Positions 1 through 12,200 of a stretch of 64,000 nt of DNA are shown here, one piece after another. The notes below the pieces were generated by a model. The model was not told the DNA's origin and searched no databases. It worked only from the letters and a program-made list of their open reading frames with translations. The DNA comes from Rhizophagus irregularis (Eukaryota; Glomeromycota; Glomeromycetes; Glomerales; Glomeraceae): positions 558,001-622,000 of the forward strand of contig NC_089430.1 of assembly GCF_026210795.1 (NCBI RefSeq), in the 5' to 3' direction. Position 1 is the stretch's first letter. Every line of letters starts with the position of its first letter. The position numbers and the translations under genes are program-made.

Positions 1-990
1 TGCAAGGTAGATTCGGGCGGGTAAGTGTTTCTTTAGTGAAATATACTTCAAGAAACGCATAACTAACGTTTCTTTCTATTATTTTTGTAGGTTCGGCTTT
101 TATGAAGTGGATATTTGGGCGGGTAAGTGCTTCTTTAGTGAATTAGACTTCAAGAAACGTTTAACTCACGTATCTTTCTGTTATTTTTGTAGGGTTTGGC
201 ATCCTGGAATAGTATTTCATTATGGCAAGTAATTACCTTGGGAAAAGTTTCGCCATCCAACTTTAGAAACATGCTACGGTCCTCTTTTTAATTTATGTAG
301 GTTTCGGCTTCTATGGAAGGGAATTTTGAGAAGTACTCTCTTTGAAATGGATTTGAAATAAACTTCAAGAAACGCATATCTAACGTTTCTTTTTTTTGAT
401 TTTTCTTTTCTGACTATTCTAGGATATGTTAAGTATATACATCATAAGAATTATGATATTACTAATAGTTGTTTGTTGGAATTGAACCAACTGGAACAAT
501 GTTCCAAACCATTAACAACAAGTAAAAATATTGAATAGTATAGGAATTTAGATAGAATTATGTAATATGATGTAATGTATGCATAGTTCCTTATATGTAC
601 TAAATAAATAATAACCTTATAATAAAATAAAGGCTTAAATGATTATCTGGTTGCTACCCGATTCTTTCACTAAATATAGTTTACTGATGTTGTCCTACAA
701 GATTATGCGCCCAATCGGAAATATATAACAGAATCAATAAAGAATCGGAAAATAATCAGGATTCCGATCTTTTACTAATGTCATTATTCGCGAAACCTAC
801 AAATCAAAAAAAAGAAACGTTAGTTATGCATTTCTTGAAGTATATTTCACTAAAGAAACACTTACCCGTCTGAATATCCACTTCATAAAAGCCGAACCTA
901 CAAAAATAATAGAAAGAAACGTTAGTTATGCGTTTCTTGAAGTATATTTCACTAAAGAAACACTTACCCGCCCGAATCTACCTTGCAAAA
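1..990. repeat. Inverted repeat built of intron-like units
   Basis: Bases 1-117 reappear as a nearly exact reverse complement at about 870-987, so the window starts inside an inverted repeat. Each arm also contains a degenerate tandem unit of about 105 bp (1-105 and 106-200 on the + strand; 790-880 and 881-987 on the - strand). Every unit reads like a small intron: a GGTAAGTG donor, an ATAACTAACG branch-like motif about 45 nt downstream, then a pyrimidine stretch ending in TTTTTGTAG. Between them are mini-exon-like pieces of about 32 nt (GTTCGGCTTTTATGAAGTGG...). Their lengths are not multiples of three and I see no long ORF, so a non-coding transcript or transposon is likelier than a protein gene. 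Confidence 0.7.
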
Positions 991-1335
991 TACCAAAGTC
1001 CGAAATATGTGAGCCTGTCCTAAAATAAAGGAAGGAAAAGGAACGTTAGTACTTAGTAGGGTTATTACATCACAAAAAATGAAAAAAAAATCACAAAAAA
1101 CTTACCGAATCATGACTTCAAAGTCCAAAGCTAAAATCTTTTCATGAACCTGTCCTAAAAAAGAGAAAGGAAAAGGAACGCTTGTAGCGTTCCCAGATTA
1201 CAAAAGTAACAAAAAGTAACAAAAAAACCAACAAGTACTTACAAGTACGAAGCCTCAAATCCCCATTATTCCACTCGTGTTCCCAAAAATAAACAAAGAA
1301 ACATTTCTTCAGGAAGCCAGATCTAGGAAAAAAAA
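990..1335 (-). other. Further exon/intron-like units on the minus strand
   Basis: Read on the minus strand, two related segments start after TTTTAG with GACAGG (near 1155 and 1030). The first is followed by GTAAGTTTTT, a TACTAAC motif and a pyrimidine tract, and then the second GACAGG. They lead directly into the repeat at 870-987. This looks like a transcribed, spliced unit with duplicated exons. Open frames here are short and low-complexity, so I do not call a protein. Confidence 0.4.
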
Positions 1336-1337
1336 AT

Positions 1338-1440
1338 TTTTTAAAATCGCGCGTCACGTTTTGCGCCGCAGATCATGGCGCAAATTTTCCACCAATAAAA
1401 TTTGGTGGCGTGACCCCTGCGACACATCGCGGGTGCGATA
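1338..1440. other. Short GC-rich hairpin island
   Basis: In a sequence that is otherwise strongly AT-rich, this stretch of about 100 bp is rich in CpG and contains stacked palindromes: TTGCGCC with GGCGCAA, CCACCAA with TTTGGTGG, and TCGCGGGTGCGA. No coding frame or RNA family could be recognised. It might be a promoter-type CpG cluster for the minus-strand unit next to it, or a transposon terminus. Confidence 0.35.
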
Positions 1441-1669
1441 AAAAACAAAACCCTAATTTTAATTATAATAATTGTTCATTAATAATATTGGCAAAATATA
1501 AATAGTATAAATATAAATATAAATTAATGACACAATATTAAATAAATATTTAATAATTTGTATCATACAATATCTAACGCTAATAATAGAAAATGTAATT
1601 ATTAGACAGATTCATTAAAAAAAAGTACAAATAACAAAATAAATAAACTCACAATTATACACTGACACT

Positions 1670-3272
1670 CCCTATAAAAAAATTGGATACGTTTTTTATA
1701 AAGTTTTTATACGATTTTTTTCCTTAGAAATAACGTATCATAATAGGATACGGAAAATGCACAATTCCGTATCACTAAAAATATGGTTTGGATACGGAAT
1801 TTGCACGGAATTCATATAGAATTTACATGATTTGGTCACTGATTTTATCACGAAATTTATACGATTTGGTCACTGAATTTACTATTTGTATTACAGTTTA
1901 CCATAATTATATTTACATTAATCTAATTTTACTTTATTAAATTAAAAAATAAACAAAATACAAATACATTATGAAAATTCCCTCCTTAATCCTTATTAAA
2001 CCCACCCATTGCAACCAAAATTATCTATAAGTTCAGGTTCATTTGGAGTCAAACAACCTAAAAAAAATAAAAAAAAGAAACAATAAGAACGTCTAACTTA
2101 ATTGGAAACAAACCCCCCCCCCCCTTCATATAGTACCTGCAATCGTCCAAGTCACCAAAGGTCAGCATTCCTACAAAAAAAGAAAGAGAACTCCAGAATG
2201 TCTGACCTACATAAATGAAAAGAATTATGAAGCATCTGATGAAAAAGAAACCAAAACAACAAAATAAATCCAAAACTGACCTACAAAAAAAGAAGACTCT
2301 GAAGCAACAAAACTGAAACAACCTACAAAAAGAAAAGAATCTGAACCCAACTTACAAAAAAAAAAAGAAAATTTGAACTGATCTAAAAAAAGAAAAAACC
2401 CCTGAACAATCCTACAAAAAGGAAAGGACTCCCAAACTGATCTACAAAAAGAAAAAAGAAACTGAATCTTCTCACAAAAAAAAATCTGCTGGCCTATGAA
2501 ATAAAAAAAGGGACAAATATAAAGGGGAATAAAGAATAAATCAAAAAAAATATTTTTTTAAAAAGAGAGTAACGAAGTTAGGAAAGTTCAAAAAAATTTT
2601 TTTTTTAAAGGGAGGACGTCAAAGTTAGAAAAATAAAAAATTTTTTATAAAGAGGAAATAGAAATAGAAAGAAGAATTTTTTTTTAAAAAAAAGAAGAGT
2701 GGGAATAAAAGAATAAAATCAAAAAAAATTTTTTTTTTAAAGGAGAGTGATGAAAAAAAAATTTTTAAAGTGAGGTACGAAAAAAAAAAATTTTTTTTTA
2801 AAAGGGGGGTGACGAAAAAAGAAGAAAAATTTAGAAAAAATAACAAAAATAAGACAAGAAAAAAGAGAAGGAAGGGAAAGACAGAAAGGAAGATCGGAAG
2901 ATCAAACTCATCAAAGTAAGGGTTTATATAAAAACAAAAACGTATCATAACAGATAACAAAACAATAAACAATCACGTGATCTCGTGTTATGATACGAAA
3001 ATTATTTTCTAAAAATATTAAGTTTAAAAATTCTCTATGTAATTAGTTATCCAGCTTCACATAAAATAAATAAATAAATAAATAAATAAAGTTTAAAAAT
3101 TCCGTATACATTCCGTATGACCGTATACATTTCGTATACATTAGTTTTTTTAAAAAATGTTCAAAAATGAATTGCTTATTAAATATACGGGAATTTGTAT
3201 ACGGAATCTATAAAAACGTACATAAAAATGTATACAAAACGTATCCTTTCCGTATACATATTTCTTATAGGG
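1670..3272 (-). mobile_element. CCCTATAA-terminus DNA transposon, copy 1 (non-autonomous)
   Basis: The left end CCCTATAAAAAAATTGG and the right end (reverse complement CCCTATAAGAAATATG) form short inverted termini. Both are flanked by ACT, giving a probable 3-bp target duplication (1667-1669 and 3273-3275). The interior resembles the element at 43727-45246 in the opposite orientation. Subterminal repeats of GTATACGGAAT type lie near one end, and the middle has many A/T foldbacks and repeated TTTCTTTTTGTAGG splice-acceptor-like motifs. Long frames inside are homopolymer-like Phe/Leu strings and not credible genes. The 3-bp duplication and CCC terminus suggest a PIF/Harbinger- or CACTA-like superfamily, which is inference. 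Confidence 0.75.
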
Positions 3273-3275
3273 ACT

Positions 3276-5930
3276 CATTGCCACTTTTATTTGATCTCAT
3301 AATAATTATTTTTTCGTCACTATTTATTAAAAAATATAAAATATTGTTATTGTTATTTATATAATAAAACTTACTCTAATATGTCAAATGTTTAGAGAAT
3401 TACGCAATAAAATCCACTTTGTCGTTTCTAAATAGGTTAAAGAGCAACTTTCATTACGGAAACTTTACTGGGATACCTGTTATTCTTAAGTATGCTTTTT
3501 TGTGATTTTAAAATTTTGTAAATTATTTACTGTATATCAGATACACTTACTTATAATTAAAATATATTTTACTTGTGCCTTTTTTTATATAATTTTTATT
3601 TTTACCTTTACCTGGCCCACGGTCTTGATACCTTAAATAGAGATATTTTTTCATTGTAAATGTTTTAGATTAAGATTAATTGTGAAAATTTATTTTATTC
3701 TATAAAGAAATTCTAGGTAAAATGATGATTTATAGTTAGTCGATCATACCATAGCCTAATTATTTTGCTCATATCTGGCATGTTACGATTGTTACGTTAC
3801 ATGAAATCCATCTAATTAAAGGTATTGTAAATCACGTGATAATTTCTTATTGATCAACATGGCAAATCGGAATACAAATTTTCAGTACAATATAGACTTT
3901 GTAATACTAACGTAAGGGGGTAAAAATTTATATGTTTAGAAAGCCACGAACTTGAGCAACACTTTGCAACTTTAAAAAATTTTGTTGCATAAAAAACTTT
4001 TTGAAAAAACGTCGTATGAAGTTGCGAATGGGAATCTTTTTTTGCGAATGGGCAAATAAGGTTTTTATTGGTTTCCTATTTACTGGTGTCGACTCAACAA
4101 AAGAACTTGGTAACGCTTATAATACGTTTATAATATAATATAATTTAAATACTGAATAAATACTTTTTTAAAAGTGTTTATTGTTTTAACTTATTAGAAA
4201 TACTTTTGTAAACCATTTCTTTACACTGTAGTTAGTTCTATATTTATTTTAAAATACCAAAGAACTATTTATTTAGTAAAATTAGCGTTAACTATTGAAA
4301 TTTATTACTTTTTACGCGTCTAACGAATAAGAACATAAATTTTGTATTCTATGGTTAAATTAATAACAGTAATAATAGCTAATATTTCTATTATGATATG
4401 TAGATTGCTTATGCCACCGCCTGCACGGAAAGTATTGGCATACATATACTGTACTTCGCACGTACATCCTTCCACCTTTGCTTCTAAAGAATAAAGCAAA
4501 CCCATCGTAATATCCGTGTAGATGATAATATGTTTATCATTTTAATATCTACAAATTAAATATAGTTCATTAGCATCAAATAAATAATTTCAAATAACTG
4601 TTAGCCACCATCATGTTCCTCACCTGTATATATTTATAAACCATGTTATTTTGAATTGATTCTATATTTCATTCTTTAAAAATTCAATTAGAACCATTTT
4701 TAAATATATTTCATTAAATGTTATGTCATTATTTACCTTATTTTTGTGAAAAAATTTCGTATTTTACGTTATATCTCATCTGATTTCGCTCCCTTTCCCT
4801 TTTTCAACTAAAAAATTTAACTCTGAATCAGTAATATTATTCCTTATCCCATTTAGTTAAAAAATTTTATTGATTTCACTTTCACGCGTATTTTATTGTT
4901 AAATTTAGTCTAGTTTCACACTCTCCCCTCTTTCATTAAAAAAAATTAAATTAGAATCATTTAATTTTATTCCCTACCTCATTTCTATAAACATTCCATT
5001 ATTACTTTCTAGTTTCCACTTATTTTTACTAAATTTAGTTTCCTTTAATAATACTTCTTTGACTTGCTTAAACTTTATTTAAGGTTAGTTTGTTTTGGCT
5101 ATTGGTCTTGGAAAGAACGTGTAGGGAATTGTTTAGCAGGAAGTATATAATCAAGTAATTTATTACAGCCATACAATTAACAAAATAACATCTTATTTAT
5201 TGAAATAATATCGTCATTAGATACTGAAAGAACAATACTACGAATATTTTTTATTTTTTTTTAATAACTTGAGTTTTGAAAAATTTTTTTAATAATTTTG
5301 ATATCAGTTACGTGTCATATTACTATACTGTATGTCAGCAAAAGAAAAACCCGCTTTAATACGTACCGAGTTTCTGGAACCTCATGTGATCAACAAAATT
5401 ATTTACCACTGCGCACTTATGAAAAATGATCGGCATACACACTACCTTTAAACTTGACGAAATGTGCTCATCCCCTACGGGACCCACGACTTTTTTGTTA
5501 TATTGTTACTACGTTTTTATTCTTACATCATCGAAATTTCCAAATATCTTTATAAATATCTAAATGTAAATTATAGACAAAATTACATAATAAAGATTTC
5601 ACTTTCTTTGTGAGCTAATTGTCGCAACTAGTTCACTTAGGAACGTCGTGACAAATAGAGATCAGACCACTCAAAACAAGCGAACACACCTTTCCGAGAA
5701 CACTTAACGCCATGATCTTTTATATTCACTGTAGCTACTTTTAATAAAAATAAAATAAATAAATATTTTATTCAATCTAATAAATCCCGTGTGGAATGTG
5801 GATACGTGCATCAACTGCATCATGTAAAAGTGCATAAAAATAAAATCAAAATTTCATTAATTTTATTTATAAACCTTTATTATTTTTATTTTCATATCAA
5901 TTTATCAACATTTCTGATTTTATTTAAAAA
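3276..5930. other. AT-rich region without recognisable gene
   Basis: I read both strands and found no frame with convincing composition, no RNA gene and no clear transposon ends. The 61-codon minus-strand frame at 4320-4505 has a mixed composition but no recognisable motif, start context or intron structure. A few more GC-rich islands (about 5340-5480 and 5620-5720) do not translate into anything I recognise. Confidence 0.5.
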
Positions 5931-5934
5931 AAAA

Positions 5935-6330
5935 AGAATTGTCAAATCTGAAAAAATTCTGAGAAAAATTCAAAAAAAAAGTTGATAAATCTAAGAAAAA
6001 TTGAAAAAATAAAAAAACAAATTGATAAATCTGAGAAAATTGATAAGTCTGAGAAATTGAAAAATAAAAAAAATTGATAAATCTGAGAAAATTGAAAATA
6101 AAAAAAAATTGATAAATCTGAGAAAAATTGAAAAATAAAAAAAAATCGATAAATCTGAGAAAATTGAAAATAAAAAAAAAATCGATAAATCTGAGAAAAA
6201 TTGAAAAATAAAAAAAAAATTGATAAATCTGAGAAAAAAGTGAAAAATGATAAATCTGAGAAAAATTGAAAAATAAAAATGATAAATCTGAGAAAAACTG
6301 AAAAAAATAAAGAGAAAAATTGAAAGAATA
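5935..6330. repeat. Minisatellite, about 30-40 bp unit
   Basis: A diverged tandem array based on GATAAATCTGAGAAAAATTG followed by AAAAATAAAAA, repeated roughly eleven times with unit lengths varying through A-run expansion. The long frames across it on the minus strand are Phe/Ser/Ile strings that exist only because the repeat lacks stops. Confidence 0.85.
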
Positions 6331-6487
6331 AAAAAATTGGCATAATCAAAGTAAAAGCCAAAAGGCATAATCATGTAAAACTAAAAATTGTGCATAATCA
6401 AACATAATCGTGTAAAACAAAAAGTTGGCAAAATATAAATCATAGTATTCTACTAAGACCATTCATGTGCATTATTAACAAAACCTG

Positions 6488-6960
6488 AAAAAAGAAGATT
6501 CTTCCGTTCGTAGTACAACGAAACGCTGCGCCACAAATTTTTGGAAGTCTTTTATTTGTTCGGGTTTTAAATTCATGTAATTCGAAAATTTCAAGTTGGA
6601 ACTTTAATATAGCTAATATAGCTGATTATTGGACGGATTATTGGACATTTTGCGGTGCCTAGCATCTTGAATTTAATTGAAACGTTGTTAAATTTCGTAA
6701 GATTTGTTAATTTTGTAGGATTTGTTATTGATATTTATTGATATTAGGCTTGAATTTATATCAATACTTTATGTTTTCATTGTACTCGATTTGTTAAATT
6801 TTGTCATACATGCTTCAATGGTTTCATGCAGGCGCATGACATTTCAACAAAGAATTCGATTATAGAATTCTCTAAATGATTTCTTTCAAATACGGATTCT
6901 AGAATTTTTTAACTTCTAAGAAAAATAACAAAGTTAACCTTTTATATAATGATTGATAAA
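6488..6960. repeat. Diverged segmental duplicate of 8448-8810
   Basis: Three blocks occur in the same order here and at 8448-8810: TTCCGTTCGTARTACAACG, then GCTGCGCCACAAATTTTTGG, and further on a block around TTTCATGCAGRCGCAYGACA followed by TTTCAACAAAGARTTCG. Spacing is similar but not identical, so this is an old direct duplication or two copies of one repeat family. On the minus strand both copies carry TGGCGCAGCG, which resembles a Pol III A box, but no convincing B box follows. Confidence 0.6.
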
Positions 6961-7118
6961 ATGGTAATACAATTTTTTTCTAATTATGTTAAATTAGAAA
7001 ATATTTTATTTAATTATTTATTTATCACCGTAAATGATGAACTTTATTTTAAAAGCAAGTTTTATTTGTACAAGATATATTGTTTGATTTTTTTTCTTTT
7101 TTAAGTGTTTATTTTTTG

Positions 7119-7260
7119 ATTGTGTTGTCAAATGACACTGAAATGACATTGAAATGACATCAAATGATATTAAATGACATCGATTTACTATGAAAAAGTA
7201 TGAGAAATGATAAATGTCATTTGAAAAATGGGCAAATTACGTGGCAATTTAACAACACTG
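7119..7260. mobile_element. hAT-type MITE, decayed copy
   Basis: About 142 bp with termini GTGTTGTCAAATGACA and (reverse complement) CAGTGTTGTTAAATTGCC and repeated AAATGACAT motifs. It matches in size and ends the clean 143-bp element at 17395-17537. The outermost two bases of the left end have changed and no target duplication is visible, so the copy is old. Confidence 0.6.
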
Positions 7261-8350
7261 CTTTAAATCATTACGAATTTACGATATTTCACATCATGAA
7301 GTTTATGGAATTAAATGAAATATAGACAGCAATAAGTTTAGGGTCACAATTTTAACGCTTGAAGTTCTGAACTTTTTTCCAAAGAGAATTAAAGTTTTTA
7401 TCCGTGAATTAAAAATTTTATCATGCGATTTGTGATTTATTACCATCATTGTAAAGATCTCACAAAAAAAATAATTAATAAAGAGCAAAAAATTTGAAAT
7501 ACATGGAATTTCGTTCAACTTTTTTCTAAAAGTTCGATATTTATGCTTACGCATAATTCAGTGATATAAATTTGTCATAACGTGACGCTGCAACGTAAAC
7601 GGAGCGATAATAGGTTTCGACGCTCCGAACAATTGAAAAGTATATCGAAACTTTAATTCGAGTGTGATTTTATTTTTTTTTTTCTTCCTTATAATGTAAT
7701 GATAAATTAATGAATATAAGGTGTAACCAATACGATAAAATTTTACATATAAATCAAATCGTTTACGAATTTTTCTTTGATAATTATAAAAATTGTGTTG
7801 CAAAGAAATCGTTGTTAACAAAAAAAAATGGAAGTTTTTTAATACCATCAAGAATTTTCTCTATTTAAAATTCTGAACAGCTCCACAGTCCACACTACAT
7901 ACCGAAGTTGGTGTAATAGTAAATAACAGAATTCCAGACCTTCTTAATAGAAGGCAAAAAAAAAAATTTTATTTTTTTGCAGAATTCTATAGAATCATTC
8001 TACGTTGATCTTAACCAAGTAAAGTTATTTCGGGGGCGTATAAGTTTTGTTTATCTGTTTCTTTCAACTTTTTCCTTTTTGAATGATTCTCTGAATTTTG
8101 TGGTTTGAGCTACGGTTCCTAAATTGGTGTAACACAATACAAGAATCATATTAGTAATCCAGGTACATATATAACATATGTGATCACGTGACAAAATTTA
8201 AAACATAATTGGTAAAATATTTCTGGTGAAAAATTAAACGTATTTCGTAAAAATATCGTCGTCGTAAATTTAAAACGTAACTCATAAAAATATCTCTGAC
8301 CGTAAATTTAAATCGAACTTAAAAAAAAAATACCACATTTTTTTACCCCC

Positions 8351-8449
8351 AGAATTCACGCACCAGATTAGGGATGTCTTCCTCCAGTCGGTCAGCAGGT
8401 CCCCCGTAGCCTCAGTATCTGGTATCGTTCCCACTTGACTAAGTATTGA
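8351..8449 (-). pseudogene. Chromodomain fossil, probably from a chromovirus integrase
   Basis: Read on the minus strand from 8449, the translation gives QYLVKWERY. After a frame change it gives PDTEAT, and after a second change PADRLEEDIPNLVREF. Together these follow the chromodomain order: the YLVKW strand with aromatic cage position, the PD.EATWEP turn (the W is lost here), then the C-terminal helix. Ty3/Gypsy chromoviruses carry such a domain at the integrase C-terminus, which is the likeliest origin. Two frameshifts in under 100 bp show it is dead. No reverse transcriptase, integrase or LTR could be found next to it, and a host chromo protein fragment cannot be excluded. Confidence 0.65.
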
Positions 8450-8810
8450 CGAGACTTTTCCGTTCGTAATACAACGATATTAAAGTATACCGCTGCGCCA
8501 CAAATTTTTGGAAGTGTCTATCCATTGAAAAGAAAAGCCAAAAGGTAAAGATAACATAGACTATGAATTCAATAAAGGGATTAACAACTCACCTATTTAG
8601 ATTTATGTTACATAGCACTCGATTTACATACAATTTTATCATACATGATTGCATGCTTCATTCGTTTCAGACGTTTCATGCAGACGCACGACATTTCAAC
8701 AAAGAGTTCGGCTATAGAATTCCTTGATTTCTAATTCAGATTCTAGAATTTTTGACATTTTCTTCAAGAAAATGTAACGTAGATAGCCTTTTATATCTAC
8801 TATATAATAA
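8448..8810. repeat. Diverged segmental duplicate of 6488-6960
   Basis: Second copy of the duplicated block (see 6488-6960). It directly abuts the chromodomain fossil, so the repeat could be the remaining tail of the same retroelement, although the 6488 copy has no chromodomain. Confidence 0.55.
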
Positions 8811-8835
8811 TTGTTTTTGTGTGTAACCGTAACGT

Positions 8836-8960
8836 TAAGACTAAATATTTTTGTATTGTGCTACCTGTGTTACCTGTTAGTATGTTACATAGCGCGGGCT
8901 TAGCTACGTCACGCTTTTTTTTACATGTAACGATTGCGGGCTAACGGCTAGTCTTAATTA
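8836..8960. mobile_element. Possible short MITE with TTAAGACTA termini
   Basis: TTAAGACTA at the left faces TAGTCTTAA at the right across about 120 bp, with more GC inside than around. The inverted termini are only 9 bp, there is no clear target duplication and I see no second copy, so this is weakly supported. Confidence 0.3.
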
Positions 8961-9275
8961 ATAATACAATTTTAGTTTTTGGAAAATAATAATATCTAGG
9001 ATATGTTCTTTATACGTCATGCGATTAGTTGATCAAATCTGTGTAAAGAACTTAATAATAATGCAACATACGACTTTCAATTTTCGCTTTCGGCACTTAC
9101 AACGCATCAAAGTTGGAAGGGAAAAATTTGTTGTTGTTGCATTTGATGTTCGTGCGTACATATTACATAATTACATTATAAAAACACTTAATTTGACCGG
9201 TCGGGAATAATTTTTCCGAATTCCGAAACCAAAATACGATATAAATATAGCATCCTTTTTTTTTTAATTCTCAAG

Positions 9276-12200
9276 ATGGAGCCTGCAAATAAAAATAGCA
9301 ATAATTATTTTGGCCCAACTCCAAAATTAAAATCTAGCCCTAAACCAATTTTATTTATTTCATTTAACAATGAAAAAAACAAATGTAATTGTGGACATAA
9401 GTATTCTCTTACGCTTATATATAAACAAAAATATTGTAATAAATGTTTATTAACGTATATTAAAGACACAACAAAAAATAATGATAATAGTATATACTTG
9501 GATGTGCACCTGTTCGCGAATTTTGATAAATGTAATCATAAACATATAGCAACTAGTCCAAAAATTCAAGAGTGGTGTGAAGGTTGCTTTGAGATTTCCC
9601 ATTTTAATAATTATCATGATCATCTTAATACTTCAAAACAATATAAAGTAACAGTAAAAGATTGTAACCTATGTGGAAAATTGGTTTATCATCAGACTTC
9701 TTCCGAGTTAAGAATGTGTTCGGATTGTTACTTAATTTCTTCTGGGTGGATAGAATCAACTTTTACTAATAAGTCTATTCCAATTCTTTACTTACCATGG
9801 TGGGACGCTTCCAGTAAAAGTAGAATTTGTAATCATAACCTAAAATTTGTTAATGATTGTCAAAAATGGTGTTCAGATTGCTTCATAGTTTATATTGGAT
9901 GTAGATATTGTTTGACAACAAATATTATTTTTGGAATTACAGAACAAACTCAATGTAAAAAGTGTAAAAGAGTATCAAAAATAGATATTGACGTTAAAAA
10001 TATTAGCAGTGGAAATCACAATATAGATGAATTTATTGTCTCAACTAGAACCAATATTGATAATCATGAAAAGATCGCTAATTATATGAATAATATGAAT
10101 AAAAGTTCCGATCCTTTGAATGTATATAGTTTTATTGAACGAGATCTTAAAAATGTTAATTCAAAACGAACAATGGAATGGATTCCATATTCTCAAATTA
10201 AAAGTTTAGAAAAAATAGCAGAAGGGGGATTTGGTATTATTTATAAAGCAACTTGGTTTAAAACTCATGTTGCCGTAAAAAAATTTTTAACATCGCGTAA
10301 TATAAGTAATTTTTTAAATGAGGTAATGATTATTTATAATATTTATGTAATTACATTTTAATTATTAAATCGAATCTATTATTCTAGGTGAAATCACTCC
10401 ACCGATGTTGTGATACGGTTTTCATTGTTAAATATTATGGTATTACACAAGATCCTGTAGAAAAAGATTATATGTTAATAATGGAATATGCGAGTGGTGG
10501 AAATTTACATAATTATTTAAAAGAAAAGTTTACAAATATTAAGTGGATCACAAAATTAGCTATTTTGTGTCAAATTTCAGATGGGTATTTATTTTTTTAT
10601 TGCTATTACTATTTTTATATGAAATGATATTAATCTATTTGTATTTTTTATTCTAGACTTAAGACTATTCATCATGAAAATTTTATACATCGAGATATTC
10701 ATAGTGGAAATATATTATCATTAAAAAATGATCACAAAAAGTGGGTAATTGGTGATCTAGGATTATCTCAACCAGCAGATAATTCATCGAATAATGAAAT
10801 ATATGGAGTAATACCTTATGTCGCACCAGAAATATTTCAAGGTGGTGTATTTTCGAAAGAGTCTGACATATATAGTCTAGGTATCGTTATGTGGGAATTA
10901 GCAACAGGTTGTAAACCATTTTCTAAAGTTGAACATAATACTGCACTTATTTTGCGAATTATTGATGGAAAAAGGCCTATAGTTACAAATGATACTCCCG
11001 AGTGTTATTCTAATTTAATGAAAAGATGTTGGACTTCTGATCCTTTAAAAAGACCATCCATAACAAAAATTAAAGATATCGTTTATGATTGGTACAAAAA
11101 AAGTGGTGGAATATTTTATGAGGCTGAAAAAAAACGACTAGAATTAATACAATCAAAACAACTTGAACCCGAAAAATCGCATCCTGGCGCTATTTATACT
11201 AGTAGACCTTTAAATTCTTATATCTCTCAATCTTCATCTGTAAATTCAACAATTTCAGAGCAAGGTATGTGTTATATAATTTGTTAAAGAAAAGTTGTTA
11301 TTATATATAAACAAATTAAGCTGATTTTCTAATTTTGAATAATTTTATTTTTATGGAATTTACTTCGGAATATAAATTTGATATAGACAATACTCGAAGG
11401 TAATAATTTATAATTTCGAAAATTTATATTCTTGAATTTAATTATTAATTTATTTATTTTTATAGTAAACTTATTTCTAAATCTTTGAAATCCTCTTTGC
11501 TTAAAGTTAAAGGTACTTATTATTGTTTAAAAAAATTCTTATTAAATATTAAGTTTCTTTCTATTTCTTAGGTAATATCTCAAACGATTTAGATTTTGAT
11601 ATAGACATGGACGATACTCGAAGGTAATAATTTATAATTTCGAAAATTCATATTCTTGAATTTAATTATTAATTCATTATTTTTATAGTAAACTTATTTC
11701 TCTGTCTTTGAAATCTTCTTCGCTTAAAGGTATTTATTGTATGATTTAAAAAAATTCTTATTAAATATTAAGTTTCTTTCTATTTCTTAGATTATATTTC
11801 AAACGATTTAGATTTTGATATAGACATGAAAGACAATATTCAAAGGTAATGATACATGATTTTGGAAAATTTAGATTATTGAATTGAATTATTAATTTAT
11901 TTTATTTTTATAGTAAACTTATTTCTAAATCCTTGAGATCCTCTTCGCTTAAAGGTATTTATTATATTGCTTAAAAATTTTTACTAAATATTAAATTTCT
12001 TTCTATTCTTAGGATATGTTTCAAATGATTTAGATTTTGATATAGATATAAATATTCAAAGGTTAATATAATATCAAGATCAAATATTATATATTTTTAG
12101 TATTGAATCATTTATTAATAATAACAACATATTATTGATATTTTAGACCATCTTCCATAATTAAGAATGTTTCACATTTAGATGCAATTTATACTAGTAG

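Noticed and set aside
1405-1425. U1 snRNA fragment (TGACCCCTGCGA)
   Set aside because: Only 12 bases agree and no other U1 stem or Sm site is present; chance match.
5942-6374. Two long minus-strand frames
   Set aside because: Created by the AT-rich minisatellite; both frames are open only because the repeat unit has no stop codon on that strand.
7303-7851. Two consecutive minus-strand frames of 83 and 97 codons
   Set aside because: No recognisable motif, no splice or start context, composition as expected for AT-rich non-coding DNA.
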